9,238 nucleotides of DNA. It comes from Gammaproteobacteria bacterium. GTDB lineage: Bacteria > Pseudomonadota > Gammaproteobacteria > Steroidobacterales > GCA-2729495. Position 1 is the first letter of the stretch. Each line of letters begins with the position of its first letter. The translations under genes were made by a program, and so were the position numbers. The DNA lies in NCBI GenBank assembly GCA_030429685.1, contig JAUIEY010000071.1, positions 1 through 9,238 on the forward strand, given 5' to 3'. Below, in pieces: positions 1 to 6,339 of this stretch. The notes under the pieces were generated by a model. The model did not search any database and was not told the DNA's origin. It saw nothing but the letters and a program-made list of their open reading frames with translations.

Positions 1-387
1 CCGCGTACGGGCATCGCCTGCCACCTGCTGCATCACACCGAACAGCTCTTTTAAAGATCCGAGCCGCTCGTTCAGCTCAGCTTCAAGCTCCTTGAGCTCT
101 GTCTTGTTGGCTGCCGCAGTCGCTTCCAACTGCTTACTGCGCTGTTCTTCGCGGCGCTTTTGTGCGGTCGCGTTGTTCAGCAGACTTTGCTGCTCATTTT
201 TTGCTTTACGAAAACGCTCTTCACGCTCGCGATTTTCCTTGTTGTCCTGCACGCGGCCCTGCTCGACCTTGCGCAGCAACTGATCCATGCTCAGTGCCTG
301 TTGGGCAACTGCAGGGGACGCTGCAATACCCAGACCGACAACCGCTGCCGCAACCAGCGACAAGTAATGTTTACAAATATTTTTCAT
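1..387 (-). CDS. TtpC-like MotA/TolQ/ExbB proton-channel protein, N-terminal part (cut by window edge)
   Basis: This is the first 129 codons of a minus-strand gene that continues past base 1. The product starts MKNICKHYLSLVAAAVVGLG and has a typical signal peptide, with likely cleavage after Ala28 (PAVA/QQ). Residues about 34 to 115 are highly charged, rich in Glu, Lys, Arg and Gln, and predicted by eye to form a long periplasmic coiled coil. The channel domain with its membrane helices would lie beyond the edge. ExbB-family proteins with a large secreted coiled-coil extension (TtpC type) work with a second ExbB, ExbD and TonB2 to energise outer-membrane receptors. Placement right after a DUF3450 gene, with only 2 bases between stop and start, matches that operon layout. 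A GGAGG ribosome site lies within the end of the upstream gene, 10 bases before the ATG, so translation is probably coupled. The family call rests on the amino-terminal pattern and context only, because the diagnostic channel domain is not in view. Confidence 0.78.
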   Translation of the reverse strand, partial: MKNICKHYLSLVAAAVVGLGIAASPAVAQQALSMDQLLRKVEQGRVQDNKENREREERFRKAKNEQQSLLNNATAQKRREEQRSKQLEATAAANKTELKELEAELNERLGSLKELFGVMQQVAGDARTR

Positions 388-389
388 GA

Positions 390-1163
390 CTAGCCGGCCT
401 CCGGTGCGGGAACAGGCAACAGTAGCAAGTCAGGTGCAACCTGCTTGTTGGCAATTTTCAGCCCGGCACGAATCTGGTTTTTATGAGCATCGGCTTCTTC
501 CCAGCGGCGCGCCGACTGATCCCAGACTCCGGAATAGGCACCGTCCTGAGTCTGATACATAAGCGCGATGCGGCCGATGCGCAGGAAATCGACCATGCGT
601 TCCTCGCCACCAATTTCCAGCGTACCGGTGTACGCCTCAATGGTACGGCCATAGTCGTTTTCAATCTGGTAAGCCTCGGTCACCTTGCGGAATTTTTCGG
701 CGACATTAACGTCCGGCTCCGCCATCAGGTCATCAAGGTTGGCGACACGCTCACGGCGTTCTTCCAGCAGGAACGGAACATCTAGCTCGACAAATTCGCG
801 CAGACCTTCAATCATCCGCGTCATCGACGGCACGATCTGCCGGTTGATCACTTCAACCTGCGTGATCGAGTCGCTGATCTCCTGCTTCTTAAGGGACTGC
901 CCGTCTATCTGCCGCTGCAGCAGCGTGTTATAGATCTGCAGACCTTCAATTTCTTTAAGCAGCCGCTTGTACTGATCTTCTTTCTTGCGCGTGTCACTGA
1001 CAACCGCATCAATGCGTTGCTGCGACTCCTGCGCCAGCTTGGTGCGACGTTGTTCTGCATTTATAACGTCGTTCAGCGACTGGGCCGGCCCGACCACGGG
1101 AGCCGCCAGCGCAATTAATGCACCAACGGCAACCAGGTGGGATGTCCACTTGGTAGAACTCAT
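390..1163 (-). CDS. DUF3450 family periplasmic coiled-coil protein of a TonB-system operon
   Basis: The gene encodes a 257-residue exported protein. Residues 1 to about 27 form a signal peptide (hydrophobic LVAVGALIALAAPVVG, probable cleavage GPA/QS). Residues about 30 to 105 are a coiled coil with many Gln, Glu, Lys and Arg. The carboxy-terminal half contains the conserved-looking stretches VPFLLEERRERV, RKVTEAYQIENDYGRTIEAY, DFLRIGRIALMYQT and GVWDQSARRWE. I recognise this pattern as DUF3450, whose usual length is about 250 to 260 residues. DUF3450 genes usually precede the ExbB-like ttpC gene of TonB2-type systems. Their biochemical role is not established; a periplasmic accessory or adaptor role is inference. 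An AAGGGGA ribosome site lies 6 bases before the ATG. It is the first gene of the minus-strand unit, and its promoter must lie in the spacer shared with the leucine operon. Confidence 0.85.
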   Translation of the reverse strand: MSSTKWTSHLVAVGALIALAAPVVGPAQSLNDVINAEQRRTKLAQESQQRIDAVVSDTRKKEDQYKRLLKEIEGLQIYNTLLQRQIDGQSLKKQEISDSITQVEVINRQIVPSMTRMIEGLREFVELDVPFLLEERRERVANLDDLMAEPDVNVAEKFRKVTEAYQIENDYGRTIEAYTGTLEIGGEERMVDFLRIGRIALMYQTQDGAYSGVWDQSARRWEEADAHKNQIRAGLKIANKQVAPDLLLLPVPAPEAG

Positions 1164-1408
1164 GAAGCGTCCCCTTCGATATATATCGGAGTGTTCGATT
1201 GAAATGCCGGGGTAATAATTATTCAGTTGTAGATACGCATGGCCCGGCAGACCTTAACCATACTACAAATGCCTATGGCACCCCCAAACCGCGCGCAAGA
1301 ATAGCACAAGCAATACGATGCGCCAGCCCTTATCGCGCGGTGCCTCCATGCCGGCGGAGCAGCCCGATTCCGGGTCCGGGCGAAAGCCAAAAAACGGGCC
1401 AGCCAAGG
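1164..1408. other. Divergent spacer between the TonB-type operon and the leucine operon
   Basis: About 245 bases with no convincing gene. Two short perfect palindromes lie on the side of the DUF3450 gene. CGATATATATCG at 1177..1188 abuts that gene's ribosome site on the 5' side, and AATAATTATT is at 1214..1223. Either could be an operator or simply AT-rich promoter DNA. The second compares poorly with the Fur consensus when lined up base by base, so I do not call a Fur box. I could not pick a clear -35/-10 pair for the minus-strand operon. The remaining stretch, 1224..1408, shows no strong hairpin, tRNA fold or codon-like pattern. Confidence 0.5.
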
Positions 1409-1437
1409 TTGACAAGTTCCTTGCATTGCAAGATGAT
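1409..1437 (+). promoter_or_regulatory. Probable sigma-70 promoter of the leucine operon
   Basis: TTGACA at 1409..1414 is a perfect -35 consensus. After 17 bases comes GATGAT at 1432..1437, a 4-of-6 match to TATAAT that keeps the key A2 and T6. Transcription would start at about 1443 to 1446 (G1443 and A1446 are the nearby purines). This places the start only 0 to 3 bases before the leader-peptide ATG at 1446. It lies upstream of the leader peptide, the terminator and leuA, as expected for an attenuated leu operon. This is sequence matching by eye; the start site is unmapped. Confidence 0.65.
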
Positions 1438-1445
1438 ATCCGGCT

Positions 1446-1550
1446 ATGTCTATTGCTCGCACAATTGGACGCCGCATCGCGCTGAACGATGCAGTGTATC
1501 TACTGCTCCTTGCTGTTGAGAGGGCCGCGTGCGGGCGACGAAAAGGTTAA
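1446..1550 (+). CDS. leuL: Leucine operon leader peptide (leuL-type attenuator peptide)
   Basis: A 34-codon reading frame begins ATG TCT ATT GCT and ends AAA GGT TAA. Codons 19 to 22 (1500..1511) are CTA CTG CTC CTT, four leucines in a row, within the peptide stretch NDAVYLLLLAVERAACGRRK. It sits just before an intrinsic terminator that precedes leuA, the arrangement expected of an attenuator. By analogy with enterobacterial leuL, ribosomes stall on the Leu codons when charged tRNA-Leu is scarce, and this prevents terminator folding. Unlike E. coli leuL, where the run is dominated by the rare CUA codon, all four codons here differ. An in-frame stop at 1434..1436 makes ATG 1446 the first available start. 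No Shine-Dalgarno sequence precedes it, and the predicted transcript start is 0 to 3 bases away, so it may be translated as a leaderless mRNA. The peptide itself is not expected to have another function. Confidence 0.8.
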   Translation: MSIARTIGRRIALNDAVYLLLLAVERAACGRRKG

Positions 1551-1579
1551 ATCAGCCTTAAACTTCAAAAACCCCGCGC
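1529..1579 (+). promoter_or_regulatory. Candidate antiterminator pairing of the leu attenuator
   Basis: GTGCGGG at 1529..1535 can pair with CCCGCGC at 1573..1579. This makes seven pairs including one G-U, and it uses the left arm of the terminator stem, so the two folds exclude each other. The 5' strand begins about 18 bases after the last Leu codon. It would therefore be exposed by a ribosome stalled on the leucine run and covered by a ribosome that reaches the stop codon at 1548. A competing upstream fold also exists: CGCCGCA at 1470..1476 can pair with 1530..1537 with one bulge. It could act as the protector when the leader is not translated. The pairings were found by eye with no energy calculation. 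Confidence 0.5.
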
Positions 1580-1603
1580 CCGGCAAGGTAGCGGGGTTTT
1601 TTT
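1567..1603 (+). terminator. Intrinsic terminator of the leu attenuator
   Basis: AAAAACCCCGC (1567..1577) pairs perfectly with GCGGGGTTTTT (1591..1601) across a 13-base loop. The GC-rich core is followed by seven T residues (1597..1603), a textbook rho-independent terminator. It lies 16 bases after the leader-peptide stop and about 60 bases before leuA, with no gene ending just upstream except the leader. Its likely job is therefore attenuation rather than ending an upstream operon. The A-run before the stem can extend the base of the hairpin. Confidence 0.9.
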
Positions 1604-1605
1604 AT

Positions 1606-1619
1606 GCCGCTGAGGCGGC
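1606..1619 (+). other. Small GC hairpin after the attenuator terminator
   Basis: GCCGC (1606..1610) and GCGGC (1615..1619) form a five-pair stem with a TGAG tetraloop, starting three bases after the terminator T-run. It would be the 5'-most structure present only in read-through mRNA of leuA. It might stabilise that transcript or reinforce pausing; no function is shown. Confidence 0.4.
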
Positions 1620-1661
1620 TATTTACCAGCAACACACATTGAGAAAATGGAGAGTAGACAG

Positions 1662-3239
1662 ATGAACGAGCGAAATGACGATCGCGTAATCATCTTTGAC
1701 ACCACCCTCCGGGATGGTGAACAAGCGCCGGGCTGCAGCATGACGCTGCGCGAAAAGCTGCGGGTTGCTTCTGCGCTACGCGATCTCAATGTGGACGTCA
1801 TCGAGGCCGGCTTTGCAGCCGCCTCGCCCGGCGATTTCGAGTCAGTGCAGGCCATTGCCGAAGAAATCAGCGGGCCCACGATTTGCAGCCTGGCGCGCTG
1901 TCACCCCGACGACGTGGCGAAGGCGGCCGCGGCTGTAAAAGGCGCGGCGAAAAGCCGTATTCACGTATTCGTGGCGACCAGCGAAATTCACCGCAACCTG
2001 AAGCTGCAGATGGCCAAGGAAGAAATCATCCGTCGCGCCGTTGAATCGGTCAGGCTGGCGCGTGAACACTGCGATGACGTGGAGTTTTCCGCCGAAGACG
2101 CTTCACGCACCGAATTCGGCTATCTGGCCGATGTGGTTCAGGCGGTTATTGAGGCCGGCGCCAGCACGGTGAATATCCCCGATACCGTCGGATATACCGT
2201 GCCGGCGGAATTTGCCGAGATGTTCACCTACCTGAAAAACAACGTGCCGGACATCGACAAGATCGTACTCAGCGTGCACTGCCACGATGACCTCGGCATG
2301 GCGGTTGCCAACAGCCTTGCCGCCGTGAATGCGGGCGCCAGGCAGGTGGAATGCACCATTAACGGTATCGGCGAGCGCGCCGGCAACTGCTCGCTCGAGG
2401 AAGTCGTCATGGCACTGCGTACGCGTGAGAACTTCTTTGGCATCGGCACGGGCATCGATACCACCCGCCTGTACCCCACCAGCCGCCTGGTCGCCAGCAT
2501 CACCGGCATGCATGTGCCGCGCAACAAGGCAGTCGTAGGCGAAAATGCGTTTGCGCATGAGGCCGGCATCCATCAGCACGGCATGCTCAAGGACGCTTCC
2601 ACCTACGAAATCATGAAGCCGGAGGATGTAGGTCTGAGCCGCTCGAACCTGGTGCTGGGCAAGCACAGCGGCCGACATGCCTTCCGGGAACGGGTGGAGC
2701 AGCTGGGCTTCAGCCTCAGTGACGAAGAACTGGAGCGCGCCTTCAAGGACTTCAAAGATCTGGCTGACCGCAAGAAGGAACTTTTTGATGGTGACATTGA
2801 AGCCATCATTATGAATGCCGGCGACACCACACCGGGGCCGTGGACAATGGAGGAACTGCAGATTTCAGCCGGTTCTGCCAGTATTGCCAGCGCCGCGGTC
2901 AGGCTCAGCCATGCCGATGGCCGCGTCATTAATGAGGCTGCCGTGGGCGACGGCCCGGTGGAAGCCGCATTCAAGGCCATCGAACGTTGCGTGGGCTTTG
3001 ATGTGCAGCTGCGAAATTTTGAAGTGCGCAGCGTAACCATGGGCGAGGATGCCCAGGGCGAGGTCACGGTGACGGTGGAATATAATGGCCACAGCTACCG
3101 CGGCAATGGCGTCAGCACCGATATTGTTGAAGCCGGCGCACTCGCCTACCTGGAAGTCATCAACCGCATTGCGCGCCGGCGTGAAGCAGGCACGGACACG
3201 AGCGCCCTGCCCGACGACAAGGGCGCTGCGGTCATATGA
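1662..3239 (+). CDS. leuA: 2-isopropylmalate synthase LeuA
   Basis: LeuA condenses acetyl-CoA with 2-ketoisovalerate to give 2-isopropylmalate, the first committed step of leucine synthesis, in the cytoplasm. The product is 525 residues, against 523 in E. coli. The HMGL-like TIM barrel opens with FDTTLRDGEQAPG (catalytic Arg17, metal ligand Asp18). The HCHDD motif supplies His206 and His208, and GERAGN supplies Asn242, matching the E. coli metal ligands with a constant offset of four. A linker with EAGIHQHGMLKD follows. The carboxy-terminal allosteric domain, from about residue 390, has the GDGPVEAAF and GNGVSTDIVEAGA motifs, so leucine feedback inhibition is likely. An upstream in-frame ATG at 1647 would add five residues, but GGAG at 1649..1652 sits 9 bases before ATG 1662, so I prefer 1662. 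It is first in the operon, 43 bases before ilvE, and is controlled by the upstream attenuator. No key residue is missing. Confidence 0.96.
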   Translation: MNERNDDRVIIFDTTLRDGEQAPGCSMTLREKLRVASALRDLNVDVIEAGFAAASPGDFESVQAIAEEISGPTICSLARCHPDDVAKAAAAVKGAAKSRIHVFVATSEIHRNLKLQMAKEEIIRRAVESVRLAREHCDDVEFSAEDASRTEFGYLADVVQAVIEAGASTVNIPDTVGYTVPAEFAEMFTYLKNNVPDIDKIVLSVHCHDDLGMAVANSLAAVNAGARQVECTINGIGERAGNCSLEEVVMALRTRENFFGIGTGIDTTRLYPTSRLVASITGMHVPRNKAVVGENAFAHEAGIHQHGMLKDASTYEIMKPEDVGLSRSNLVLGKHSGRHAFRERVEQLGFSLSDEELERAFKDFKDLADRKKELFDGDIEAIIMNAGDTTPGPWTMEELQISAGSASIASAAVRLSHADGRVINEAAVGDGPVEAAFKAIERCVGFDVQLRNFEVRSVTMGEDAQGEVTVTVEYNGHSYRGNGVSTDIVEAGALAYLEVINRIARRREAGTDTSALPDDKGAAVI

Positions 3240-3282
3240 CGGCCTGATTTTGATAACCGGCAGGAAATAACGAGGACAACTC

Positions 3283-4245
3283 ATGCCATTCACCAAATGC
3301 GACTGGATCTGGCAAAACGGCAAGCTGGTACCCTGGAACGATGCCCGGGTGCATGTATTGACCCATGCCTTGCATTACGGCTCATCGGTATTTGAGGGTA
3401 TCCGCGTCTATAACACGCCGGACGGCCTGAAAGTGTTTCGCCTGGGGGCGCATACCGCGCGCATGTTTGATTCCGCCAGAATTCACCGCATTCCGATGCC
3501 GTATACAGCAGCGCAGATCAATGCCGCCTGCAGTCAGGTCGTGCTGCGCAACAACCTGGTAAATGGCGCCTATATCCGGCCTATCGCATTTCGTGGCTAT
3601 GGCGAGATCGGTCTCGCACCCGCGCCTGACCACCCCACCGAGGTGGTGGTCGCTGCCTGGGAATGGGGCGCTTACCTGGGAAGCGAAGCGCTGGAAAAAG
3701 GTGTCGACGCAGGCATTTCGTCGTGGCAGCGGGTGGCACCGAATACATTGCCGGCACTGGCCAAGGCTGGCGGCAACTACCTGTCGAGCACGCTCATCAG
3801 TCTTGAAGCCAAGGCCAACGGTTTTCACGAAGGCATCGCCCTTTCTACCGACGGTAATGTCAGTGAAGGTGCCGGTGAGAACCTGTTCGTCATCAAGAAC
3901 GACAAAATCTATACGCCGCCGGCGGCCGCTTCCTGTCTGACCGGGATTACGCGTGACACGATCATCACGCTGGCCAGCGAGGCAGGCTATACAGTCGTGG
4001 AACAGAACATACCCCGGGAAATGCTGTATATCGCCGATGAAATGTTCATGACCGGAACCGCGGCGGAAGTCACGCCGGTGCGCTCGGTTGATCGCATTGA
4101 GGTTGGCAGCGGCGAACGTGGCGCGATCACGGCAGACCTGCAGGCACGCTTCTTCGGGCTATTCGATGGCAGCACAAAAGACAAATGGGGCTGGCTGGAA
4201 CCGCTACTCGAAACCGACGACCTGAACCAGCAAGCCGCCGGCTAA
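3283..4245 (+). CDS. ilvE: Branched-chain amino acid aminotransferase IlvE
   Basis: This is a fold-type IV PLP enzyme that interconverts leucine, isoleucine and valine with their 2-keto acids, using glutamate/2-oxoglutarate. The protein has 320 residues. The start pattern WIWQNGKLVPWNDARVHVLT and ALHYGSSVFEGIR are typical of the family. Lys161 in LAKAGGNYLSS is the expected Schiff-base lysine. VSEGAGENLF contains Glu195, expected to contact the PLP pyridine nitrogen, and SCLTGITRD is the conserved phosphate-binding region. The ATG follows a CGAGGA ribosome site. Its place between leuA and leuC suggests it serves the last step of leucine synthesis here, although the enzyme should also act for isoleucine and valine. 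A D-amino-acid transaminase or ADC lyase of the same fold is unlikely given the close match to the IlvE pattern. The nearest downstream gene, leuC, starts 58 bases later. Confidence 0.94.
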   Translation: MPFTKCDWIWQNGKLVPWNDARVHVLTHALHYGSSVFEGIRVYNTPDGLKVFRLGAHTARMFDSARIHRIPMPYTAAQINAACSQVVLRNNLVNGAYIRPIAFRGYGEIGLAPAPDHPTEVVVAAWEWGAYLGSEALEKGVDAGISSWQRVAPNTLPALAKAGGNYLSSTLISLEAKANGFHEGIALSTDGNVSEGAGENLFVIKNDKIYTPPAAASCLTGITRDTIITLASEAGYTVVEQNIPREMLYIADEMFMTGTAAEVTPVRSVDRIEVGSGERGAITADLQARFFGLFDGSTKDKWGWLEPLLETDDLNQQAAG

Positions 4246-4303
4246 ACAATAATTCATGCCGCCGCATGGGCGGCCAAGCACTGGGAAACGGAGAACACTC
4301 GAA

Positions 4304-5710
4304 ATGGGTGGCAAATCGCTTTTTGAAAAAGTCTGGGACGAGCATGTTGTCGTGCCGGAAACCGCGGATACGCCGGCAGTCTTTTATATAGACCTGCACA
4401 TCATCCATGAAGTCACTACACCGCAGGCTTTCAATATGCTGCGCGAGAGCGGTATGCAGGTGCGCAAGCCGGATCAGGTACTGGCCACCATGGATCATTC
4501 CACCCCCACAGTGCCAATTGAGAACCTCGAGGAAAGTCTGGACGCGGTATCGGATCCCGAACCTGCCAACCAGATACGCGCCATGGTGAAAAACTGTGCC
4601 GATTTTGGCATCGAACTGCACGGCTTCGGCAGCGAGCATCGCGGCATTGTGCATGTCATCGGCCCGGAGATCGGCGCCACTCAGCCAGGCAAAACCATCG
4701 TCTGCGGCGACAGTCACTCCTCCACCCACGGCGCTTTCGGCGCCATGGGCTTCGGTATCGGCGCGACCATGGTTGGCCATGTGCTGGCAACCCAGTGCCT
4801 GCTGATGCGCAAACCTAAATCCATGGCCGTGAACGTGACCGGCAAGCTCAAACCCGGCGTCGGCGCCAAGGACATCATCCTTGCACTGATCGGCAGAATC
4901 GGTGTCGATGGCGGCACCGGGCATGTCATTGAGTACCGCGGCGACACCATTCGCGGGCTCAACATGGAAGAACGCATGACCATCTGCAACATGACCATCG
5001 AAGCAGGCGCGCGCGCCGGCATGATCGCTCCCGACGCAACTACCATCGAGTACCTGCGCGGGCGCGAAAAAGTGCCGCAGGGTGACGCCTGGGATGCCGC
5101 TGTCGAGCGCTGGATGGCGCTGGCGTCCGACCCTGATGCCAGCTTCGACAAAGAAGTGACGCTGGATGTCGCCGAACTGGAGCCGCAGGTTACTTATGGC
5201 ACCAATCCTGCCATGGTGGTGCCGATTTCCCGCCCGGTGCCCAACCCCGGCGACAACCAGAGCTACCGCAAATCTATTGACTACATGCAGGTTGCTGCTG
5301 ACAAGCCCATGCTGGGCACCAAGGTCGACGTGGTTTTCGTCGGCAGTTGCACTAACTCGCGCATGACCGACCTGCGCAACGTGGCGAAAATTCTCGACGG
5401 CCGCAAGGTCGCTGACAACGTGCGCATGCTGATCGTGCCCGGCTCCGAATCAGTTAAAAAGCAGGCCGAACAGGAAGGCCTGGACAAGATATTTACGGCG
5501 GCCGGCGCCGAATGGCGTGAAGCCGGTTGTTCGATGTGTCTGGGCATGAACAGCGACAAACTGGGCAAGGGCCAGCTGTGCGTGAGCACCAGCAACCGCA
5601 ATTTCGAAGGCCGTCAGGGCCCGGGAGGCCGCACCGTGCTGGCCAGCCCCGAGACAGCCGCCGCTTCAGCCGTGGCGGGCGTGATAGCAGACCCGCGTGA
5701 AGTGATTTAG
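4304..5710 (+). CDS. leuC: 3-isopropylmalate dehydratase large subunit LeuC
   Basis: LeuC pairs with LeuD to isomerise 2-isopropylmalate to 3-isopropylmalate through an aconitase-type [4Fe-4S] cluster. The chosen product is 468 residues, against 466 in E. coli. Cluster ligands are Cys349 (VGSCTNSR), Cys409 and Cys412 (CSMCLGMN), in step with E. coli Cys347, 407 and 410. Other family blocks include YIDLHIIHEVTTPQAF, TMDHSTPT, GDSHSSTHGAFGAMGFGIG and FEGRQGPGGRTVLASP. An in-frame ATG at 4256 would add 16 residues (PPHGRPSTGKRR...) with no family match. GGAG at 4290..4293, 10 bases before ATG 4304, and the expected MGGKSLFEKVWDEHVV start support 4304. Only 10 bases separate it from leuD, fitting balanced production of the two subunits. 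Confidence 0.96.
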   Translation: MGGKSLFEKVWDEHVVVPETADTPAVFYIDLHIIHEVTTPQAFNMLRESGMQVRKPDQVLATMDHSTPTVPIENLEESLDAVSDPEPANQIRAMVKNCADFGIELHGFGSEHRGIVHVIGPEIGATQPGKTIVCGDSHSSTHGAFGAMGFGIGATMVGHVLATQCLLMRKPKSMAVNVTGKLKPGVGAKDIILALIGRIGVDGGTGHVIEYRGDTIRGLNMEERMTICNMTIEAGARAGMIAPDATTIEYLRGREKVPQGDAWDAAVERWMALASDPDASFDKEVTLDVAELEPQVTYGTNPAMVVPISRPVPNPGDNQSYRKSIDYMQVAADKPMLGTKVDVVFVGSCTNSRMTDLRNVAKILDGRKVADNVRMLIVPGSESVKKQAEQEGLDKIFTAAGAEWREAGCSMCLGMNSDKLGKGQLCVSTSNRNFEGRQGPGGRTVLASPETAAASAVAGVIADPREVI

Positions 5711-5720
5711 GAACGAGACC

Positions 5721-6317
5721 ATGGAAAAGATTCGCCAACTCACGTCGCAGACCATTGTGCTGCCCATCGATGATGTCGACACCGACCAGATTGTGCCGGC
5801 CAGATTTCTGACCACTACCGAACGCGAAGGTATCGGCGTCTCACTGTTCGCCGACTGGCGCTTCGACAAAGATGGCAATGAACTTGCTGACTTCCCGCTG
5901 AATGCGCCGGAAGCACAGGGGCGGCAGATTCTGGTCGCCGGGCGCAACTTCGGCTGCGGTTCATCGCGCGAACACGCGCCGTGGGCTATTTATGACTTTG
6001 GCATTCGCGCCGTCATCAGCAGCGAAATCGCTGATATTTTTCGCAACAACTCGCTGAATAATGGTCTGGTACCGGTGGTTGTCGACACCGCTACACACCG
6101 CTGGCTGCTGGAAAACCCCGGCGCAGAAGTCACGGTCGACGTGGAAGCCTGCGAGGTGCGTCTGCCGGACGGCAAGGTCGCCACTTTCGAGATAGAGCCT
6201 TTTGCCCGCCATTGCATCATGGAAGGCATTGACCAGATGGGCTTTCTGCTGCAGAACCTCGACAAGATAGAAGCATTTGAGCAGAACCGGTCCTGGAACC
6301 CCAGTCTGAACGTCTGA
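5721..6317 (+). CDS. leuD: 3-isopropylmalate dehydratase small subunit LeuD
   Basis: LeuD supplies the aconitase swivel domain that completes the LeuCD active site. It has 198 residues, against about 201 in E. coli. Visible signatures are DDVDTDQIVPARFL (residues 17 to 30) and GRNFGCGSSREHAPWAIYDF (74 to 93), the substrate-binding loop region, followed by the conserved block from Ile95 to Ser112 (IRAVIS...IFRNNSLNNG). The ATG lies 10 bases after the leuC stop. The AGGA overlapping that stop (TAGGA) is the best ribosome site, so translation is probably coupled to leuC. No domain is missing. Confidence 0.95.
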   Translation: MEKIRQLTSQTIVLPIDDVDTDQIVPARFLTTTEREGIGVSLFADWRFDKDGNELADFPLNAPEAQGRQILVAGRNFGCGSSREHAPWAIYDFGIRAVISSEIADIFRNNSLNNGLVPVVVDTATHRWLLENPGAEVTVDVEACEVRLPDGKVATFEIEPFARHCIMEGIDQMGFLLQNLDKIEAFEQNRSWNPSLNV

Positions 6318-6339
6318 GAATTTAGCGCAAGGAAGCAAC

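Noticed and set aside
1214..1223. Fur box upstream of DUF3450
   Set aside because: A base-by-base comparison with the 15-base Fur consensus gives a poor match; only the AT-rich symmetry is similar.
1223..1477. 84-codon minus-strand frame in the spacer before leuA
   Set aside because: It overlaps the promoter and leader peptide on the other strand, is rich in Arg/Ala/Cys with no recognisable domain, and lacks a convincing ribosome site.
1199..1519. 106-codon plus-strand frame across the spacer
   Set aside because: Low-complexity composition with many Pro, Arg, Ser and Cys, no family pattern, and it overlaps the better supported leader peptide in another frame.
1647..1661. Earlier in-frame ATG for leuA
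   Set aside because: The GGAG at 1649..1652 is placed to serve ATG 1662, and the spacing of catalytic residues versus E. coli LeuA fits the shorter start without extra residues.
2103..2678. Long minus-strand frames antisense to leuA, leuC, leuB and others
   Set aside because: They are mirror frames of GC-rich coding sequence; the sense strand has full catalytic motifs and the antisense frames show none.
4256..4303. Earlier in-frame ATG for leuC
   Set aside because: The added 16 residues do not resemble LeuC, while GGAG lies at the right distance from ATG 4304, giving the usual family length.
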